DNA of 64,000 nt from SAR116 cluster bacterium AG-355-O21 (lineage in GTDB: Bacteria > Pseudomonadota > Alphaproteobacteria > Thalassobaculales > Thalassobaculaceae). The stretch is from the NCBI GenBank assembly GCA_003280605.1, contig QCEM01000006.1:1-64000 (forward strand), in the 5' to 3' direction. The notes beneath the pieces were generated by a model. The model was not told the origin of the DNA, ran no database searches, and was given only the letters and a program-made list of their open reading frames with translations. Position 1 is the stretch's first letter. The number at the start of each line of letters is the position of its first letter. The position numbers were made by a program, and so were the translations under genes. Of this stretch, positions 1 to 13,034 are shown piece by piece.

Positions 1-670
1 TCGCGCCACCGGCACCATTGACCACAGGAACCAGGGGCAAAAAGTCATGAATACCCATGGTCGCATCGACCGCAATATCAATATAACCACTGGCCAACAG
101 CCCATAGTTATGGCAATCGCCACCATATATCGGCAGTTTTACAGCCTGTCGCAACCGCTCGAAAGCAGGTTTCCGATCAGCTATGAACATTTCAGGTGCG
201 GTATTGGCAAGGATCGCATCAGCAATGCCGGCGCAGCTGCGGGTTTGCACCACGGCACCTTGAAACCGGGTTGGCAAACCTGTGCCGCCAAGCCAGCGCT
301 CATGTAACGCAGGGTGGTCAATCACGCCGAGGATTGGCGTCCCGCGATGTAACAACCCAATCAAGGTTCCAAAGGTCGGCCGGCCGGTAATGAATGCTTT
401 GGTGCCGTCGATGGGATCCAGGATCCAAACAAATTCACGATCTATCCCGACACTGCCAAATTCTTCACCGATGATTCCATGGTCAGGAAATTCGGCGGCA
501 ATCATCTCACGCAGACAAGCCTCCGCCTCGCGGTCGGCCCGGGTAACCGGGCTATCATCAGCTTTAATGTCAACACTGACGCCGGACCGATAGTAGCGCC
601 GGGCAATCTGCCCGCTGGCATCCGCTAAGCGGCCAGCGAACATGGCAAAAGCGTCGATTGACCAGGGCAT
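1..670 (-). CDS. hisN: Inositol monophosphatase family protein, probable histidinol-phosphatase (partial, runs off window start)
   Basis: Reverse-strand translation from ATG at 670 reads MPWSIDAFAMFAGRLADASGQIARRYYRSG..., with IMPase motifs GEEFG and WILDPIDGTKAFITGRPTFGTLIGL; open to the window edge. Confidence 0.85.
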   Translation of the reverse strand, partial: MPWSIDAFAMFAGRLADASGQIARRYYRSGVSVDIKADDSPVTRADREAEACLREMIAAEFPDHGIIGEEFGSVGIDREFVWILDPIDGTKAFITGRPTFGTLIGLLHRGTPILGVIDHPALHERWLGGTGLPTRFQGAVVQTRSCAGIADAILANTAPEMFIADRKPAFERLRQAVKLPIYGGDCHNYGLLASGYIDIAVDATMGIHDFLPLVPVVNGAGGA

Positions 671-739
671 TATCAGCTCCCTACAAGAAGCAACCGTGAC
701 CAAGGCGCAAGCGCGCTTGCCGCAACGGTCGGCTGAAGG

Positions 740-1273
740 TCAATTCGGCAGCGCTACGGGACTATCACTTAAGCTGCGCAGGTAGACCAAAATTGCCGCT
801 CGGTCGGTGTCTTTTTTCAGACCGGCGTAGACCATTTTTGTGCCCTTCATGTAGCCTTTTGGATTGGCCAAGAAGCCGTTCAAAGCTTCCCAATCCCAGT
901 CACCACCAAAGCCGGCGAGGACTTTTGAGTACGAGAAACCCTCATGGCTACCTTTGGCACGGTCGACGATTTCCCACAAGTTCGGACCGACTTTGTTTTT
1001 ACCGCCCTTCTCGAAGCTATGACAGGCAGCGCATTTCTTGGCGATTTTCACGCCCTTACCCATATCGGCCGAAGCCATCAAGGTGAGCGCCCCGGAAATA
1101 TCGACCGCCGATTTTTTCGCCGGTGCCGCAGCCTCTGCTGCCGGTGCCTCGGCGACTTCAATCGCGGCGGACGCTAATTCTGTTGGTTGGATCAAAACGT
1201 CCGCAACTTTGCCTGATAACATTGCCAGCAACGCTGCTGCCAAGATGACACCCGAAACCTTGTACCATTCCAT
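740..1273 (-). CDS. Membrane-anchored class I cytochrome c (CycM-like)
   Basis: CAACH heme motif, VGPNLW, MVYAGLKK; N-terminal TM after MEWYKVSG; likely start at 1273 rather than the ORF start 1363. Confidence 0.85.
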   Translation of the reverse strand: MEWYKVSGVILAAALLAMLSGKVADVLIQPTELASAAIEVAEAPAAEAAAPAKKSAVDISGALTLMASADMGKGVKIAKKCAACHSFEKGGKNKVGPNLWEIVDRAKGSHEGFSYSKVLAGFGGDWDWEALNGFLANPKGYMKGTKMVYAGLKKDTDRAAILVYLRSLSDSPVALPN

Positions 1274-1425
1274 TATTAACTTCCCGTTGTAGACACAAGT
1301 TGTCAGGCGCCAAAGGCACCTTTGATCGTAACGATTCTTCACATACTCAGGCCCCTGGCGCAAGGCCGTTGTGTGCGTCAGATTGCCCTCGTATCATAGG
1401 ATAAATTGAGAAGGACCTGAGGCAA

Positions 1426-2187
1426 ATGAGTTTTCCCGGCGCCGCCCCCAAAAACCCCGTGACCCTGATTCCGGCGCGAATGGCGTCGCAGCGGCTGCCC
1501 AATAAGCCGCTTGCGGATATTCATGGTGCGCCAATGATCGAGCATGTTTGGCGGCGTGCTGTCGAAGCTGAGGTTGGCCGTGTCGTCGTCGCTGCAGGTG
1601 AGCCTGAGATCGTGGCCGCGATTCACAACGCCGGCGGTGAAGCGGTGCTGACCCGCGCCGATCATCCGTCCGGCTCTGATCGTATTTTTGAGGCCCTGCA
1701 ACACATTGATCCGGATCAAAACCATGATGCCATCATCAATGTCCAAGGCGATTTACCGGTGCTTGAAGCAAAGGTCATTCATGCCGCCCTGGCGTTGCTG
1801 AACGATGCAGCGGTGGATATCGGCACGGTTGCCGCCGAAATTACCGATGCTGAAGAACTGGCCAGCAACAGTGTTAACAAGCCTGTGGTTGCTTGGAACA
1901 GTGACGGGCAAACCGGACGGGCGCTGTATTTTACGAAATTTCCGGCCCCTTGGGGTGACGCCCCGGTGTTTCACCACATCGGCCTGTATGTTTTTCGGCG
2001 GGCGGCACTGACGCGGTTTGTAAGCCTGCCGCCGTCACCCTTGGAGCTGAGTGAACGCCTTGAGCAGTTACGCGCCCTTGAAGCCGGCATGCGAATTGAC
2101 GTGGCGCGCGTTGACACCGTGCCTTTGGGTGTCGATACTGCCGCCGATCTAAACCGCGCCCGCGACTTGCTTGCAGCAATGGATTGA
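1426..2187 (+). CDS. kdsB: 3-deoxy-manno-octulosonate cytidylyltransferase
   Basis: LIPARMASQRLPNKPLADIHGAPMIEHVW; NVQGDLPVLE. Confidence 0.95.
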   Translation: MSFPGAAPKNPVTLIPARMASQRLPNKPLADIHGAPMIEHVWRRAVEAEVGRVVVAAGEPEIVAAIHNAGGEAVLTRADHPSGSDRIFEALQHIDPDQNHDAIINVQGDLPVLEAKVIHAALALLNDAAVDIGTVAAEITDAEELASNSVNKPVVAWNSDGQTGRALYFTKFPAPWGDAPVFHHIGLYVFRRAALTRFVSLPPSPLELSERLEQLRALEAGMRIDVARVDTVPLGVDTAADLNRARDLLAAMD

Positions 2188-2215
2188 ACCAGGCAGCGCT
2201 TTGGATAGACCAAAA

Positions 2216-3091
2216 ATGGCATCGCTCAAGGGAGAAAACAGCGTGACCGACCCGCAACGAACGATTGCCTTCCAAGGGATGCCTGGCGCCTATTCACATG
2301 CCGCATGCAAAGCCGCACGGCCGGATTTTGAGCCGCTCGCCTGTAACAGTTTTGAGGATATGCTGCTCAGCGTTCAAGAGGGCCGGGCCGCGCTGGCCAT
2401 GGTGCCGGTTGAAAACTCCGTTGCTGGCCGGGTCGCCGATATCCATCATCTCCTGCCCGAGTCCGGTTTGCACATCATCGGCGAGCATTTTCAGCGCGTA
2501 AACCATATGTTGCTTGGCCTGAAAGGCGCCAAAATAAGCGACATCCGCAGTGTGAAAAGCCACACCCATGCGCTTGCACAATGCCGAAAACTGATCCGTG
2601 ATTTAGATATCTTGCCCGTCATCAGTGCCGATACGGCGGGATCGGCGGCTGAAATCGCGGCCGCCGGCGATCCCTCGGTCGGTGCCATCGCCTCCGCCTT
2701 AGCGGCAGAGCTAAATGATTTGCAAATCCTGCGCACCGACGTGGAAGATGCGGTCCATAACACCACGCGCTTTTTGATTATGGCCCGTGAAAGCGTTATC
2801 CCACCTTTGGATGACACTTTATATGTGACCACCATCGTGTTTCGGGTGCGCAGTGTGCCGGCAGCGCTGTATAAAGCCTTAGGGGGGTTTGCGACCAACG
2901 GCATCAACCTGACGAAGCTGGAATCATATCTGGTTGAAGGGTCTTTTTCAGCCGCTCAATTCTATGTTGACGCTGAAGGCCATCCTGAAACGTCGGCCAT
3001 GAAAATGGCCCTCGAGGAACTGCGTTTTTTCTGTCCCGAAGATGCGGTCCAAATTCTCGGGACATATCCTGCAGCTGATTTCAGACGGTAA
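2216..3091 (+). CDS. pheA: Prephenate dehydratase
   Basis: IAFQGMPGAYSHAA, VPVENSVAGRVADIHHLL, NTTRFLIM, C-terminal ACT domain NLTKLESYL. Confidence 0.93.
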   Translation: MASLKGENSVTDPQRTIAFQGMPGAYSHAACKAARPDFEPLACNSFEDMLLSVQEGRAALAMVPVENSVAGRVADIHHLLPESGLHIIGEHFQRVNHMLLGLKGAKISDIRSVKSHTHALAQCRKLIRDLDILPVISADTAGSAAEIAAAGDPSVGAIASALAAELNDLQILRTDVEDAVHNTTRFLIMARESVIPPLDDTLYVTTIVFRVRSVPAALYKALGGFATNGINLTKLESYLVEGSFSAAQFYVDAEGHPETSAMKMALEELRFFCPEDAVQILGTYPAADFRR

Positions 3092-3103
3092 TCATCGCCG
3101 CCC

Positions 3104-3138
3104 GGATCGGCCCCCTGGACCGGCCCCCTGGATCGGCC
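3104..3138. repeat. Short tandem repeat, 13-bp unit GGAYCGGCCCCCT, about 2.7 copies
   Basis: ggatcggccccct ggaccggccccct ggatcggcc read directly in the convergent pheA/heparinase intergenic. Confidence 0.85.
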
Positions 3139-3139
3139 G

Positions 3140-4759
3140 CTAACCTTCGCGTTGGAAAGCCCATTTCAGCTGTATTTCAGCATTTTCAATAGCTGAATCA
3201 AGGGATCCCATGACCACGATCTGCTGGCTACGGACGTGCCGACCATCGCCGAAATAGACACTTTCATGCAAGGCGATGTCACCGCTTGAAGCGCGGAACC
3301 GCCAACCACTGCCACTGCTTAAGCGCAGCAATACTTCGGTGCGATTTTGTACCAAAGAGGCACTGACACGTGGATGCAAATGAAAGCGGATGGCAAAATC
3401 GCGGCCGCGGCGGGTTGGCCCGCCGTTGTAAATCAAAGTGTCTTCGCCGCGCAAATCAGCGCCTGACGCATCTAAGAATAAACGCCGCCGATGAACCATT
3501 CCATAGCGCGGCACATAGCCATCATGTTCACCTTCGAACAGCTGATTGCGATCTTCAACGTCACGGCCGGCAACCACCTGGCAGGTTTCTAGGGCCTGCG
3601 TGTGTGACACACCAACAGCATTACTCTCATCGATGACCAAGGTTGAATGCGCCGCCGTGGCCCGCAGCGGCTGTTGCCATTTCCGCTCCCATGGTGCGGC
3701 CCCGCAATTAACCACCAGCCGTTGCCGGCCATCGGACATTTCAAAAGCCAGCGGCGCGGTATGCCCACCCTCAAGCGCCGTAAACCCGCCATCCACAAGA
3801 ACCAAGCTGCGGCCATTGAGCAGTCGGAAATAGCCTGTTTCCGGCAAGCTCACCGGGGTCCGTGATTTCGCTTCGCTAATGGTCAGCATATTGTCGATAT
3901 CAGCATCTAAATGCAGCAAAGCACCGTTAAACAACGCCAAGCCACCATCGCCGTGACGCAGTAACCGCAGCCCTCCGGCGCAGGCTTCGATCAAGCGCTC
4001 AACATCACCGCCAACCTGGATGCCCGCCGCCCGCATGGCCTGGCGGATATCAATTAAGTCGATCAAATGCCGCGCCGCTGAATCCGCTCGCCGGTCTTTA
4101 GCCCCGCCATCGGGGTGCAAACTGGCACCGTATGCGGTTGCCAGCCGGCGGCTAAAATCCTGCGGGTTATCCAGTGTGCCGGCCAGAAACAGCGATGACC
4201 AAAGCGCCCCTTTACAAACCACCAACGGCCGCGCCGACACCTCACCGCGGGCCAACGCCCGCCGCACCAGCAAGCCGTCACGGGCAATTTGGGCAAAAAA
4301 TTCCTGCTGAAAATCAGCGTCGGCTGAATCACAAAAAAAGCTGTAGTGGCCAATCCAATGCGCCAGCCGTTCCGCCACAACGATACTGTCCTCATCATCG
4401 GTTGTACGCGGGTTATCGAGCCATTGTTGAAGCCATTGGCGGGCTTTTAAACGCGCTGCTTCGCCGCCCAATTCACGCAGATCACGCAACCAGCTAAAGC
4501 TGTTAAGATAGTCCAAGGTTGATTGATCGCAGTTGGCAAGCGACCACGGACAAGCCGGCAAATCAATTTCCTGACCGCCGCACGTTACCTTACCGTCAAG
4601 CCAGCGGCGACCTGCATCAGCATCCCCTGGCCAGCCATCGTCCAAGCGTAAAAAGGGTTCTTTTGGGACCGGTAATTGGCGCGTCCACGACCATGTGCAG
4701 AGGCTATTTAAAATCCGCCTCAAGGCCTGTAAAGACACATCAAACACGGTATCAGCCAA
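3140..4759 (-). CDS. Heparinase II/III family protein
   Basis: 539 aa; pattern [17 protein letters not shown]...[11 protein letters not shown]; located beside rpe/rsmB as in many alphaproteobacteria. Confidence 0.85.
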   Translation of the reverse strand: MADTVFDVSLQALRRILNSLCTWSWTRQLPVPKEPFLRLDDGWPGDADAGRRWLDGKVTCGGQEIDLPACPWSLANCDQSTLDYLNSFSWLRDLRELGGEAARLKARQWLQQWLDNPRTTDDEDSIVVAERLAHWIGHYSFFCDSADADFQQEFFAQIARDGLLVRRALARGEVSARPLVVCKGALWSSLFLAGTLDNPQDFSRRLATAYGASLHPDGGAKDRRADSAARHLIDLIDIRQAMRAAGIQVGGDVERLIEACAGGLRLLRHGDGGLALFNGALLHLDADIDNMLTISEAKSRTPVSLPETGYFRLLNGRSLVLVDGGFTALEGGHTAPLAFEMSDGRQRLVVNCGAAPWERKWQQPLRATAAHSTLVIDESNAVGVSHTQALETCQVVAGRDVEDRNQLFEGEHDGYVPRYGMVHRRRLFLDASGADLRGEDTLIYNGGPTRRGRDFAIRFHLHPRVSASLVQNRTEVLLRLSSGSGWRFRASSGDIALHESVYFGDGRHVRSQQIVVMGSLDSAIENAEIQLKWAFQREG

Positions 4760-5417
4760 GGTTTTTCAAGGCTGCAATATTTGCCGCGTACTCTGCCGGA
4801 CCGCCTCGAAAACAAGCCGTTCCTGCAACCATCACATCAGCCCCTGCAGCGATGACCTGCGGTGCCGTTTCAACATTCACACCACCGTCTACTTGCAAGT
4901 GAATATGCCGGCCCGATTTGTCGATCATTCGCCGGACGGCAGCAATTTTGCCAAGCTGGCCGTCGATGAAAGATTGGCCACCAAACCCCGGGTTAACCGT
5001 CATTACCAAAATCAGATCAACCTGGTCGATTAAATATTCAATCATTTTTGCAGGCGTGCCCGGGTTTAGCGCAATCCCGGCTTTTTTGCCCAGCGATCGG
5101 ATCAGCTGTAAACTGCGATGCACATGCTGGCCTGCTTCGGCATGAATGGTGATGATGTCGGCGCCGGCATCCGCATAGGCAGCGATGAACGGATCAACCG
5201 GGTCAATCATCAAATGCACATCAAACGGCTTGCTGCTGTGGCCGCGCAGGGCTTTGATAATGGGCGGTCCAAGGGTCAGATTGGGGACGAAATGGCCGTC
5301 CATCACATCCACATGGATCCAATCGGCACCGGCAACATCAATGGCAGCGATTTCTGCCCCGAGTTGGGCAAAATCCGCTGACAAAATACTTGGTGAAATT
5401 AGAGGTTTTGGTGTCAT
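4752..5417 (-). CDS. rpe: Ribulose-phosphate 3-epimerase
   Basis: [48 protein letters not shown]. Confidence 0.95.
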   Translation of the reverse strand: MTPKPLISPSILSADFAQLGAEIAAIDVAGADWIHVDVMDGHFVPNLTLGPPIIKALRGHSSKPFDVHLMIDPVDPFIAAYADAGADIITIHAEAGQHVHRSLQLIRSLGKKAGIALNPGTPAKMIEYLIDQVDLILVMTVNPGFGGQSFIDGQLGKIAAVRRMIDKSGRHIHLQVDGGVNVETAPQVIAAGADVMVAGTACFRGGPAEYAANIAALKNLG

Positions 5418-5510
5418 GCAGTAGTCGTTAGCAGACTGGCTCGCCGGCTTCAAGAAAAGCTGCACCGAGGCCAGAAATCCGGGCTAAAAATAAATAAAAA
5501 AACAACGGCA

Positions 5511-5545
5511 AAACGGCAGTTGCGTCGAAAACGGCGCAAGCTGCC
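5511..5545 (-). terminator. Probable Rho-independent terminator of cysK
   Basis: Minus strand GGCAG(C)TTGCG...CGCAACTGCC followed by GTTTTGCC and a T-rich tract. Confidence 0.55.
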
Positions 5546-5567
5546 GCGCTGCCGGTGTAACGGCAAC

Positions 5568-6665
5568 CTAGGTGCTTGGCATGTGATAGCCGGGCGTCGA
5601 TTGCGAGAGCGCGATCTCTGCATCGGACATATCTTCGACGATGCCGTCAAACAGCGGCGATGAAAGATATCGTTCACCGGTATCAGGAAGCATGCATAAA
5701 ATCACCGAACCTGGCGCTGCCGTTGCTGCCACTTCCATCGCAATTGCAAAACTGGAGCCACCGGAAACGCCGGTAAAAATGCCTTCTTCCTGCGCCAGCT
5801 TTTTCGACCAAGCAATGCCGTCCGGCCCTGCCACCGGCCGCAATTCATCATAAAATTTGTGATCAATCGCTTCTTGCAGCACCCGCGGGATGAAATCAGG
5901 TGTCCAGCCTTGGATTGGATGCGGCTCAAAGGCCGGATGGCTTGCCGTCGGTTCACCATCGGCGTTGCGTTCCTGGCCATGCCCGCTGCCAAGTAATTGC
6001 GCGTTCACAGGCTCACTTAAGATAATTTTCGTCTCTGGTCGCTCTGCCCGCAATACTCGCGCGACACCTGTGACAGTGCCGCCGGTGCCATAACCGGTAA
6101 CCCAATAATCCAGACGCTGGCCGGCAAAATCGGCGATAATTTCCTGGCCTGTGGTGCTTTCATGAATATCGGCATTATCGGCGGTTTCAAATTGATGGGC
6201 CAAGAACCACCCGTTCGCGTCAGCAAGCTCTTTGGCTTTTTGATACATCCCAAAGCCTTTTGCCGCCCGCGGCGTCAGAACCACTTTGGCCCCCAGGAAG
6301 CGCATCAGCTTGCGACGTTCGATCGAAAAGCTGTCGGCCATTGTGACCACCAACGGATAGCCTTTTGCGGCACAGACCATGGCCAGGCCAATGCCTGTAT
6401 TACCACTGGTCGCCTCGACAATAGTTTGTCCTGGTTGTAAATCCCCCCGCCGCTCGGCGGCTTCGATAATGTTAATCGCCAACCGGTCTTTGACCGATGC
6501 TGCAGGGTTAAAAAATTCCGCTTTGACATAAACGGTCACGCCGTCAGGGGCGAGCCGATTGATTTTAATGCATGGTGTATCGCCAACTGTTTCCAGAACG
6601 CTGTCAAACAACCGACCACGGCCTGCGGTGGTCCGGATATTCTGATTGTTTCTGTTCGTCATCAC
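5568..6665 (-). CDS. cysK: Cysteine synthase A
   Basis: PLP lysine motif NPAASVKDRLAINIIEAAE, EATSGNTGIGLAMVCAAKGY, TGYGTGGTVTGV. Confidence 0.93.
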   Translation of the reverse strand: MMTNRNNQNIRTTAGRGRLFDSVLETVGDTPCIKINRLAPDGVTVYVKAEFFNPAASVKDRLAINIIEAAERRGDLQPGQTIVEATSGNTGIGLAMVCAAKGYPLVVTMADSFSIERRKLMRFLGAKVVLTPRAAKGFGMYQKAKELADANGWFLAHQFETADNADIHESTTGQEIIADFAGQRLDYWVTGYGTGGTVTGVARVLRAERPETKIILSEPVNAQLLGSGHGQERNADGEPTASHPAFEPHPIQGWTPDFIPRVLQEAIDHKFYDELRPVAGPDGIAWSKKLAQEEGIFTGVSGGSSFAIAMEVAATAAPGSVILCMLPDTGERYLSSPLFDGIVEDMSDAEIALSQSTPGYHMPST

Positions 6666-6723
6666 ATTCCCCTTTCACGCTGAAGACTTCAAAAAATTTA
6701 TAATATACTGTGACCGCTCACGA

Positions 6724-8055
6724 TTAAATTCGGCCGAGACGGGCGGCAAAAAAACCGTCAAGACCGCCGCTGTCCGGCCAGTCAGCCGGCGTTGTTCGAA
6801 GCTCACCGGCGGCATTAATTAAGGCTTGATCACCACCGACTTCAGCGGCGCTGATCGGCAGTCGATAGAAGTCACTGAATTTTTCAAGAAATTGCGCAAT
6901 CCGCTGTTCGCCCTCTTCGGGTTGCAGCGAGCACGTACAGTACACCATTTGCCCACCTGGTTTGATCATCGTCGCAGCACTTGCCAAAAGCCGATCCTGT
7001 AAGTCGGTCAGGCGCTGGATATCGCCTATGGTTTTTAGGTGCAAGATGTCCGGATGCCGGCGGATCGTGCCGGTGGCACTACACGGTGCATCCAGCAACA
7101 CCGCATCGACCGCCTCGCGTGGCTGCCAATCGGTTGCATCGGCGACCAGGGTATCGGCATTCAGCTGCAACCGTTTCAGATTCTCATGCACCGTTCGTAA
7201 CCGTTTTTCAGCCCGGTCGACAGCCAAAACCTTGGCCCCGGCGACACATAGCTGGGCTGTTTTACCGCCCGGGGCGGCGCAAAGATCAATCACCCGCTTG
7301 CCGTGCAGATTGCCTAGCAGCCTGGCCGGCATGGCGGCGGCGGCATCCTGCACCCACCACGCCCCTTGGTCATAGCCATCCAACGCCGTGACATTGCCGG
7401 ATAGGGGTAGCCGCAAACTGCCTGTCGAAAGAACCTCGCCACCAAGCCGGGCGGCCCAGTCGGCAGGATCAGAAGCAACCGTGATATCAAGCGTCGGCTC
7501 AACCATCAGCGCCTCAGCGATCGCTGCGGTGGCCTCAGCACCATAGGCCGCCTGCCAAGACGCCTGTAACCAATCCGGCAAATTCGCACCTGCAGGGCCT
7601 CCTGCTTGCTGGCGTTCAGGTTCTCGGCCGATCCGCCGCAGCACCGCGTTGGTTAATCCGGCATAGGCCGCATGGCCGCGGCTGCGGACCAATTCAACCG
7701 TGGTATCAACCGCCGCATGTGGCTTGGTTTCAATGAAGCATAATTGTGCCACACCCAGCCGCAGTGCATCACGCACCGCCGACGCACGGTCGGGCAAAGG
7801 TTTCTCCAGCAGGGCATCTAAGATGCCATCGATTTGACCTAAGCGGCGCAACGTGGCCGCTGTTATCAGCCGCGCAAAACCGCGGTCTGCGGTCGGCAAT
7901 AGGCCCAAGCCACGATGCGCTTTTAACGCTTCATCAAGCGGCGTTGATTTGCGTAAAACCGCACGCAGAAGATCAAAGGCAACACTGCGCGCCGGTGACA
8001 CCCGGGCGGCGGCAGACGATGGTGTATCGGAGACATTTTTTTCAGACTTACTCAT
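6724..8055 (-). CDS. rsmB: 16S rRNA (cytosine(967)-C(5))-methyltransferase
   Basis: N-terminal NusB-like domain plus SAM domain VIDLCAAPGGKTAQLC, LLDAPCSATGTIRRHPDI, YCTCSLQPEEGE. Confidence 0.92.
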   Translation of the reverse strand: MSKSEKNVSDTPSSAAARVSPARSVAFDLLRAVLRKSTPLDEALKAHRGLGLLPTADRGFARLITAATLRRLGQIDGILDALLEKPLPDRASAVRDALRLGVAQLCFIETKPHAAVDTTVELVRSRGHAAYAGLTNAVLRRIGREPERQQAGGPAGANLPDWLQASWQAAYGAEATAAIAEALMVEPTLDITVASDPADWAARLGGEVLSTGSLRLPLSGNVTALDGYDQGAWWVQDAAAAMPARLLGNLHGKRVIDLCAAPGGKTAQLCVAGAKVLAVDRAEKRLRTVHENLKRLQLNADTLVADATDWQPREAVDAVLLDAPCSATGTIRRHPDILHLKTIGDIQRLTDLQDRLLASAATMIKPGGQMVYCTCSLQPEEGEQRIAQFLEKFSDFYRLPISAAEVGGDQALINAAGELRTTPADWPDSGGLDGFFAARLGRI

Positions 8056-8131
8056 AGCTCGCTATTGAGCATGGATCCGGGCGATGACCAAGCCTAAATC
8101 ATACCCTGGCCGGCACGGTCCGACCAAACGG

Positions 8132-8995
8132 CTATCCCCAAGGGCCGGCCGGCACATTACCTGAGGACGCCATTTCACGCAGCCGTGCCACCCGGTTTGC
8201 GGTCGCCGGATGGGTTGAAAACAAGCCATCAACGGCATGGGCGTGAAGCGGATTAACAATGAACATATGGGCCGTGGCAGGATTTGCTTCGGCGGCATGA
8301 TTGTCACGCTGATGACTTGCCACCTCAAGGCGCTCGAGAGCTGAGGCGAGCCAAAGTGGCCGACCGCAAATCTCGGCACCAATCCGGTCAGCTTGATATT
8401 CGCGGGTTCGGCTAATCGCCATCTGCACCAGGGCTGCGGCCAGTGGCGCTAAAATCATCAGCGCCAAAGTGCCGACCAAGCCAAGCGGGTTATTGCGGCT
8501 ATTGCCAAAGAAAAGTGCGAAGTTCGCCAACATCGAAATCGCCCCTGCAATGGTCGCCGTAATGGTCATAATCAGTGTGTCGCGGTTCCGCACATGCGCC
8601 AATTCATGGGCCATGACGCCGGTAATCTCTTCTCGGCTGAGGGATTTCAACAGGCCCGTTGTGGCGGCGACGGCGGCATTTTCCGGGTTCCGGCCAGTTG
8701 CAAAAGCATTCGGCTGGTCACTTTCAATTAGATAGACACGTGGCATCGGCAGGCCGGCCCGATGGGCCATATGTTCGACAATATCGAAAAACCATGGCAG
8801 GTCACGGCGCGCCAGCTCACGAGCGCCATACATTGACAAGATCAACTTGTCCGACCGCCAATAGGCAAAGATGTTCATCGCCCCGGCGATCACCAAGGCG
8901 ATAATAATCCCGCCCTCACCACCCAGCATAAAGCCGATACCAAGAAATAGACTGGTCATGACCGACAACAGCACTGCGGTGCGCAGATAGCTCAT
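8132..8995 (-). CDS. htpX: Zinc metalloprotease HtpX
   Basis: [34 protein letters not shown], four TM regions. Confidence 0.95.
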   Translation of the reverse strand: MSYLRTAVLLSVMTSLFLGIGFMLGGEGGIIIALVIAGAMNIFAYWRSDKLILSMYGARELARRDLPWFFDIVEHMAHRAGLPMPRVYLIESDQPNAFATGRNPENAAVAATTGLLKSLSREEITGVMAHELAHVRNRDTLIMTITATIAGAISMLANFALFFGNSRNNPLGLVGTLALMILAPLAAALVQMAISRTREYQADRIGAEICGRPLWLASALERLEVASHQRDNHAAEANPATAHMFIVNPLHAHAVDGLFSTHPATANRVARLREMASSGNVPAGPWG

Positions 8996-9098
8996 TCCAA
9001 CGATAACCCTAATCCGGTTTTTGCGACCATTATGATGTGGTTATGACGGCGCCTTAGATCAAGGAAGGCGGCCTAACATTCAACCTGGATGGTGGCGA

Positions 9099-9515
9099 TC
9101 AGGCATCTGTCTTTGGATCTGCCGGCAACGGCAGAATGTCAACGCCGTCGTCAACAAGGCTTTTGATGTCGGTCAGGCTGGCTTCCCCATAAATGGCCCG
9201 TGCATCAACTTCGCCAAAGTGAATTTTCCGCGCCTCTTCCGGAAATTCATCGCCGACATAATCAAAATTGTTTTCCACATGGCTCCGCAACTCAACCATT
9301 TTGGCACGCATTTTTGACAATGCGGCAGCACGCTTACTTTCCTTCTTTGGACCGCCGCCAATGGCCGGTGCCATTAAGGATTTGCGGACGTCAGAACTGC
9401 CGCATTCCGGGCAAGCGAGAAGGTTTTCTGACCGCTGTTGGTCAAAACCGGCGCTATTAGGGAACCAGCCTTCAAAATCATGGCCTTGTTCACAAATTAA
9501 GTCGTAACGTATCAC
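9099..9515 (-). CDS. DUF1178 family protein
   Basis: MIRYDLICEQGHDFEGWFPNSAGF... CPECGSSDVRKSLMAPAI. Confidence 0.9.
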   Translation of the reverse strand: MIRYDLICEQGHDFEGWFPNSAGFDQQRSENLLACPECGSSDVRKSLMAPAIGGGPKKESKRAAALSKMRAKMVELRSHVENNFDYVGDEFPEEARKIHFGEVDARAIYGEASLTDIKSLVDDGVDILPLPADPKTDA

Positions 9516-9626
9516 AACGTGCCATCAATCTGCCTTCGACCCTCAAAACATAGGTACCTTAGGGCGAAATTCCAAATAACATTTATCGCGGCAAACAGAT
9601 GTTGCCGCCTGTCGGAGGATTTTTAT

Positions 9627-10139
9627 ATGCCGTCATCTTGGGTCACGCGCTTCGCCGCCGAATTGGCTGCCGGCAGCCGCGCGCTTGATCTGGCCTGCGG
9701 TCATGGTCGCCATACGCGCTGGCTGCACGCTCGCGGCATGGACGTCACCTGCGTCGACCGTGATCTTTCCGGAATTGACGATTTAACGGCGGTAGCAGGC
9801 ATCGAGGCGATTCAGGCCGACCTTGAAAATGGCCCCGCATGGCCCCTTGGCGGGCGGCAATTCGATCTGGTTGTGGTCACCAATTATCTGCATCGACCGC
9901 TGTTTCCGGATATCTTAAATGCGGTCGATAAAAACGGTCTTTTGATTTACGAAACCTTTGCCGCCGGCAATGCCCAATTTGGCCGCCCTAAAAACCCTGA
10001 TTTCCTGCTACAATCAGGTGAATTAATGGCGCTTATGGATGCCCGGTTTGACGTTCTGGGATTTGCTGACCAAATGGTCCAAGAACCACGCCCGGCCGTG
10101 ATCCAGCACATCGCGGCCCGGCGGCGTGAAGCCCCTTAA
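9627..10139 (+). CDS. Class I SAM-dependent methyltransferase
   Basis: ALDLACGHGRHTRWL motif I; internal ATG at 9627 with upstream ggagg is the likelier start. Confidence 0.8.
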   Translation: MPSSWVTRFAAELAAGSRALDLACGHGRHTRWLHARGMDVTCVDRDLSGIDDLTAVAGIEAIQADLENGPAWPLGGRQFDLVVVTNYLHRPLFPDILNAVDKNGLLIYETFAAGNAQFGRPKNPDFLLQSGELMALMDARFDVLGFADQMVQEPRPAVIQHIAARRREAP

Positions 10140-10229
10140 CCAGCTATTTTTTATCGCTGAATGCGGCGCATACCCGGGGCCGTCGGCTTGGTGTCGTTTG
10201 ACCCGCGAAATGCTAAGCGCAAAGTCGCC

Positions 10230-12932
<2,703 letters not shown>

Positions 12933-13034
12933 GAAGACCCCATTGACTACAGTGATAAAAGCCCGCCGTGGATGCGGACCCTGACAGATAGGGGCAAGCG
13001 GCGAAGCTGTCAACGGCGCTGGCACGCATTCTCG

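Noticed and set aside
6681-6691. TGAAGACTTCA palindrome upstream of cysK as an operator
   Set aside because: Only 11 bp, single copy, and no known regulator motif matched; too likely by chance
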